DNA from: Streptomyces albospinus
GTDB taxonomy: Bacteria; Actinomycetota; Actinomycetes; Streptomycetales; Streptomycetaceae
DNA: 64,000 nucleotides
Reading direction: 5' to 3'
Assembly (NCBI RefSeq): GCF_014648695.1
Contig: NZ_BMRP01000007.1
Location: 144,824-208,823 of the forward strand
The notes under the pieces were generated by a model, which was given only the letters and a program-made list of their open reading frames with translations, was not told where the DNA came from and did no database searches. A program made the translations under genes and the position numbers. Below, in pieces: positions 60,440 to 64,000 of the stretch. Within the stretch, counting starts at the first letter, position 1; each line of letters opens with the position of its first letter.

Positions 60440-60869
60440 ACGATCTCGCCGTACCGAGCGTTGCTCATCTCGGTGACCTAATTGCCGAGAGCAGCGGCAT
60501 CCTCCACATCGACGTCGAACGTGCCGATCACGGCGTCCCGCCCAACGGATACACCGTCACCCCACGCCTCGATGTCCTTCGCCCGACCAGGCCGACGCCA
60601 TCGCCGGACGCACCGACCCCAACCCGTCCGTGCGCGGACCCATCCAGCCCGTCGAGGCCGAGGTCCTGCTCCGCGTCTGGGTCGACGGCGGCATCGATAC
60701 GAACGACGCCGCCCAGCGCCAAGCCCTCGAAAACCTCGCCGCCGCCGCCGACATGGTCACCCGCGGCGACATCGTCGACCAGCTCCACGACAACGTCGCG
60801 TACAGCCTGCGCATGCTCTCCGAGCCGTCACCAGCTGCTGACACAAACTCTGCGCCGCCACTGACATAA
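60440..60869 (+). pseudogene. Frameshifted hypothetical gene
   Basis: One frame reads HLGDLIAESSGILHIDVERA, PNGYTVTPRLDVL. A second frame continues from about 60585 with VRGPIQPVEAEVLLRVWVDG, NDAAQRQALENLAAAADMV and DIVDQLHDNVAYSLRML to a stop at 60869. The two parts look like one gene broken by a frameshift. No domain is recognised. Confidence 0.4.
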
Positions 60870-60992
60870 CCCTGCGCATCCCACTGAAATCAACCCTGCG
60901 CACGACAGGCGGTCCGAAGTTCGCCGGCCCGCTGTCAGTGGGTGGGGCTACCCTGCGTGGACGCAAGAGCCAGCGTGAATAAGGGGGAGACC

Positions 60993-61553
60993 ATGACCAC
61001 ACTCGAGAACCGGCCGAACACCGCACTCCTCGTCGTCGACGTGCAGAACGTCGTCGTCAAGGAGGCTCACGAGCGCGACGCTGTCGTCGCGAACGTCGGC
61101 AGCCTTGTCGAGAAGGCGCGGCGGGAACGGGTCCCGGTGGTCTGGGTCCAGCACTCCGACGAGCAGCTTGCGAGGGGGAGCGACGAGTGGCGGATCGTCC
61201 CCGAGCTGGCTCCGGGCGACGCCGAGCCGCTCGTCGAGAAGAACTATGGCGACTCCTTCGAGGACACCACCCTTGAGACCGTGCTGTCGGGCCTCGGGGT
61301 CGGGCGACTCGTCGTGGTCGGAGCACAGACGGACGCGTGCATCCGCTCGACGCTCCACGGCGCGTTCGTCAGGGGGTACGACGCGACCCTTGTCAGCGAC
61401 GCCCACACGACGGGGGACAGGACTGCATGGGGGGCGCCGCCGCCGGACCAGGTCATCGTGCACACGAACCTGTACTGGACCTACCAGACGGCGCCGGGGC
61501 GGATGGCCGGGACGGTCGAGACCAAGGATGTCGACTTCGACGGCACTTCCTGA
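60993..61553 (+). CDS. Cysteine hydrolase (isochorismatase-like)
   Basis: 186 residues from ATG 60993 with AAGGGGGAG upstream. The catalytic triad is present: Asp16 (LLVVDVQN), Lys83 (VEKNYGDSF) and Cys116 (QTDACIRST), with the cis-peptide motif VVVGAQTD before it. The family covers nicotinamidases, isochorismatases and N-carbamoyl hydrolases; no substrate can be named. It is the last intact gene of element 5 before the tRNA. Confidence 0.87.
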   Translation: MTTLENRPNTALLVVDVQNVVVKEAHERDAVVANVGSLVEKARRERVPVVWVQHSDEQLARGSDEWRIVPELAPGDAEPLVEKNYGDSFEDTTLETVLSGLGVGRLVVVGAQTDACIRSTLHGAFVRGYDATLVSDAHTTGDRTAWGAPPPDQVIVHTNLYWTYQTAPGRMAGTVETKDVDFDGTS

Positions 61554-61554
61554 A

Positions 61555-61750
61555 GCCTGTGAGCCGCGTTTGACGCGGTTGGCCGCCTGGGCGGCCTTCT
61601 CCGGGATGACGTGCCGGATCGACCGCTTGCGTAGTAGCGGCGGGTTCGACGGTTGCTGTAGCCCTTGTCCACGCTGACGCTGTCCGGCTTCCTCGTATCG
61701 TGCGCCCAAGAGCGGCCGGACAGCGCCTTGTGGTGCACGAGTGGTGCGCC
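61555..61750 (-). pseudogene. IS5-type transposase fragment
   Basis: The minus strand reads DKGYSNRRTRRY and, in a second frame, LRKRSIRHVIPEKAAQAAN, the conserved middle of IS5/IS427 DDE transposases (second catalytic Asp). Both ends and the frame are lost. The following 61751-62090 has no gene, only a small AGGACCC/GGGTCCT hairpin (62020-62039). Confidence 0.65.
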
Positions 61751-62090
61751 GCACTCAACCAAGCTCCCAAGGCACCGCTTCAGCAGATGTCGGCCGTCCG
61801 TGGGTGGCTTCTTGCTGCCCGCGGCTGGTGCCTCGGGAGGTGACCAACGATCGAAAGGGCGCCTCTGGCCTGCGAGTTGAGGATGGCGGCAGTCGCGCTG
61901 AGTTCCCACCAGCCGCTCGCCGTCCGTCAGTTGATGTGGTAGAGGTCACATAAATTGAATCTCGGGATTTGAGATGCAATTGGAGTGAGAGTTCGATCGG
62001 GGGGGCAAGGGGGTTGCTGAGGACCCTCTTGGGGGTCCTAGTGGTGCGCTAGTGGTGCGGCGCTCCGAAATTGGACTAGACGACAACCAA

Positions 62091-62113
62091 GGCCCAGGTC
62101 TCCGACCTGGGCC
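62091..62113 (-). terminator. Terminator of tRNA-Gly
   Basis: GGCCCAGGTC (62091-62100) pairs perfectly with 62104-62113. On the minus strand it lies seven bases past the tRNA 3' end. It is the parent of the hairpins found at every attachment copy. Confidence 0.8.
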
Positions 62114-62120
62114 TCAACTA

Positions 62121-62194
62121 TGGAGCGGGTGACGGGAATCGAACCCGCGCTCTGAGCTTGGGAAGCTCATGTTCTACCATTAAACTACACCCGC
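62121..62194 (-). tRNA. tRNA-Gly (anticodon CCC), intact, integration target
   Basis: 74 nt with encoded CCA. The acceptor stem pairs GCGGGTG with CACCCGC, discriminator T. The D arm, anticodon stem TGAGC/GCTCA with loop TTCCCAA (anticodon CCC) and T arm with TTCGATT all fold normally. Its 3' 44 bases are the core of the five attachment copies to the left. Confidence 0.97.
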
Positions 62195-62441
62195 GTAACA
62201 CCGCCTCGGATCTGAAGGCGGAGCTTCGCCGCACACTCTACCCCATCACCGCCTCGCGGTGTTTTCGGCGTGTTCGGACCGTGGTGCGGCGAGTGGTCCA
62301 GGGGGTGCCCGCGGGGTGGGATGCGGGTGCGGGGGGCGGGAGTTGAAGCGTACGGTTGGGTATCGGAGTGCCGCCTGCGAGTGCACCCAGTTCATCCCCT
62401 AATGTGGCTTTTGTTGTCCACGCAGTTGGGAGAGGGACTTG

Positions 62442-62600
62442 ATGGAGCGCACCGTCGTACGTTGTGCCGAGGGGCATGTGTTCAGCACCGCTTCGTTCCC
62501 GATGCAGACCACCGACCGGCTCGGTCCGGGACGGCTGCTGCGCTGCCCGCGCTGTGCTCGGCTGCGGCACTCGGTGCCCGTGGAGCACGCCAAGCGGTAA
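62442..62600 (+). CDS. Small zinc-ribbon-like protein
   Basis: 52 residues from ATG 62442 (GAGAGGG upstream): TVVRCAEGHVFSTASFP, RLLRCPRCARLRHSVP. Cys-x-x-x-His and CxxC spacing suggest a zinc ribbon. Similar short proteins lie near dcd in Streptomyces. The function is unknown. Confidence 0.75.
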   Translation: MERTVVRCAEGHVFSTASFPMQTTDRLGPGRLLRCPRCARLRHSVPVEHAKR

Positions 62601-62736
62601 GGCGGCGCGCGGTCGGGGTCGGCCGTTCGTGATGTTGGCTGAGGATGTCGAGGTGAGGTAGTGGTGGCCCGGTCCCCTGGTGGGGCCGGGCCCTCGTCGT
62701 GCGGTGGGGGGTGTGCGGGCGCGTATCCTCGTCTGC

Positions 62737-63312
62737 GTGCTTCTCTCAGACAAGGACATCCGGGCCGAGATCGACGCGGGTCGGGTGCGCATCGACCCCT
62801 ACGACGAGTCGATGGTGCAGCCGTCCAGCATCGACGTGCGGCTCGACCGCTATTTCCGGGTGTTCGAGAATCACCGCTACCCGCACATCGACCCGGCCGT
62901 CGAGCAGCCCGATCTGACCCGTGAGGTCGTGCCGGAGGGGGATGAGGCGTTCATCCTGCACCCCGGGGAATTCGTGCTGGCCTCGACGTACGAGGTCATT
63001 TCGCTGCCCGATGATCTCGCGTCGCGGCTGGAGGGGAAGTCCAGCCTGGGGCGCCTGGGGCTGCTGACGCATTCGACCGCCGGGTTCATCGACCCGGGAT
63101 TCAGCGGGCATGTGACGCTGGAGCTGAGCAATGTCGCGACGCTGCCGATCAAGCTGTGGCCGGGAATGAAGATCGGGCAGCTGTGCATGTTCCGGCTGAC
63201 GTCGCCGGCGGAGCACTCCTACGGCAGCGCGCACCACGGCTCGCGTTATCAGGGGCAGCGCGGTCCGACGCCGTCCCGGTCGTTCAAGAATTTCCACCGT
63301 ACGCAGGTGTGA
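62737..63312 (+). CDS. dcd: dCTP deaminase
   Basis: 191 residues, the usual length. [15 protein letters not shown] at the N-terminus, [36 protein letters not shown] with the catalytic Glu region, and [15 protein letters not shown] at the nucleotide-binding C-terminus. It makes dUMP precursor (dUTP) from dCTP. GTG 62737 has TATCCT eight bases upstream and no ribosome-binding site, so the transcript is probably leaderless. Core gene right of the tRNA hotspot. Confidence 0.96.
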   Translation: MLLSDKDIRAEIDAGRVRIDPYDESMVQPSSIDVRLDRYFRVFENHRYPHIDPAVEQPDLTREVVPEGDEAFILHPGEFVLASTYEVISLPDDLASRLEGKSSLGRLGLLTHSTAGFIDPGFSGHVTLELSNVATLPIKLWPGMKIGQLCMFRLTSPAEHSYGSAHHGSRYQGQRGPTPSRSFKNFHRTQV

Positions 63313-63383
63313 GGCGGGGCGCCGCGCCGGGCGTGCGCTTCGGAGACGAGCTTCGGGGACGAAGAGAAGGTCTGAGAGATTTC

Positions 63384-63881
63384 GTGGGTGACGTGCGGGA
63401 GAACCTGACGTACGAGCGGTTCGGCGGGGCGATCCGTGAGCTGGCGCAGACGATCGCGGATGACGGGTACGAGCCCGACATCGTGCTGTCGATCGCCCGC
63501 GGTGGGGTGTTCGTGGCCGGCGGGCTGGCGTACGCGCTGGACTGCAAGAACATTCACCTGGTGAACGTCGAGTTCTACACCGGTGTGGGGACCACCCTGG
63601 AAATGCCGGTCATGCTGGCGCCGGTGCCCAATGCGATCGACTTCTCGGAGAAGAAGGTGCTGATCGCGGATGACGTCGCCGACACCGGCAAGACACTGAA
63701 GCTGGTGCACGACTTCTGCCAGGGGACCGTGGCCGAGGTGCGCAGCGCGGTGATCTACGAGAAGTCGCAGTCGCTGGTGAAGTGCGAATACGTGTGGAAG
63801 CGCACGGATGACTGGATCAATTTCCCGTGGAGCGTCGAGCCGCCGGTGGTCCGGCGGGAGGGCCAGATCCTCGACGCGTGA
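63384..63881 (+). CDS. Phosphoribosyltransferase
   Basis: 165 residues. The PRPP-binding motif VLIADDVADTGKTL is complete; IVLSIARGGVFVAGGLAYAL and KCEYVWKRTDDWINFPW are typical of the Streptomyces hypoxanthine-type protein next to dcd. GTG 63384 is used, with GAGAG upstream; an earlier GTG overlapping the dcd stop is possible. The last 119 bases of the window hold no gene. Confidence 0.9.
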   Translation: MGDVRENLTYERFGGAIRELAQTIADDGYEPDIVLSIARGGVFVAGGLAYALDCKNIHLVNVEFYTGVGTTLEMPVMLAPVPNAIDFSEKKVLIADDVADTGKTLKLVHDFCQGTVAEVRSAVIYEKSQSLVKCEYVWKRTDDWINFPWSVEPPVVRREGQILDA

Positions 63882-64000
63882 GGGGGCCGGCCCCGTAGTG
63901 CTCCCGTGCCCCTGGTGCTCCGGTGCCCGTGGCGCCCGTGTGGTGGGTGGGATGGGGCTCGCGTTTCGGCCAGTTCTGTTCCGGGTGTTCCAACGGTTGC

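Overview
The window is high-GC actinobacterial DNA with the style of a Streptomyces chromosome: frequent GTG starts, few A/T-rich stretches, and typical Streptomyces families (SpoIIE-type phosphatase, DUF5994, CstR, KimA-like permease, MAB_1171c-type membrane protein). Nothing here fixes the species. The left end (about 1-11.4 kb) looks like ordinary chromosome. It holds the edge of a biosynthetic cluster (partial methyltransferase, an SDR-type dehydratase, and a KS-ACP-PLP alpha-oxoamine synthase fusion), a two-component system, and an XRE regulator/ImmA-type protease/membrane protein group beside a TetR regulator. The right end (62.1-64 kb) is core genome: an intact tRNA-Gly(CCC), dcd and a phosphoribosyltransferase gene.

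Between them lies a 50-kb stack of integrated elements. The 3' half of the tRNA-Gly gene together with its terminator hairpin is repeated at about 12.4, 17.6, 23.9, 26.8 and 34.6 kb, with a probable decayed copy near 19.5 kb, ahead of the complete tRNA at 62.12-62.19 kb. The copies cut the interval into successive elements. Each seems to have entered at the tRNA and pushed older ones leftwards; an integrase relic lies just left of the leftmost copy.

Element 1 (12.5-17.6 kb) carries small DUF5994-type proteins and a KimA-like permease. Element 2 (17.6-23.9 kb) carries a SpoIIE-type phosphatase, a second set of the same small proteins, an IS110 element and a YjbQ-type gene. Element 3 (24.0-26.8 kb) carries a Shedu nuclease (SduA) with an overlapping partner gene, a Fic relic and an IS5-type relic. 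Element 4 (26.8-34.6 kb) carries a Crp/Fnr regulator followed by a nucleotidyl-cyclase-like protein, a P-loop/STAND-like protein, an SPFH-like protein, a DUF4407 membrane protein and a Pycsar-effector-like (PycTM) membrane protein. This is the best candidate for an undescribed defence system.

Element 5 (34.7-62.1 kb) is the youngest and largest. It carries a CstR-controlled persulfide/sulfite module (zinc-ribbon protein, MFS exporter, persulfide dioxygenase-rhodanese fusion, rhodanese membrane protein, TSUP permease, CstR) with six matching operators. A NACHT NTPase and a small divergent partner, bracketed by IS982 copies, interrupt that module. Next come a lasso-peptide cluster with an isoaspartyl-methyltransferase homologue (predicted aspartimide lasso), a divergent XRE/TPR regulator, a Nudix hydrolase, and mobilisation and maintenance genes (relaxase, MobC, membrane protein, DnaB-like helicase, XRE regulator, excisionase). 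The integrase is broken by a one-base frameshift, so the element looks trapped unless rescued in trans. The window as a whole is a tRNA-Gly integration hotspot enriched in anti-phage and stress functions.
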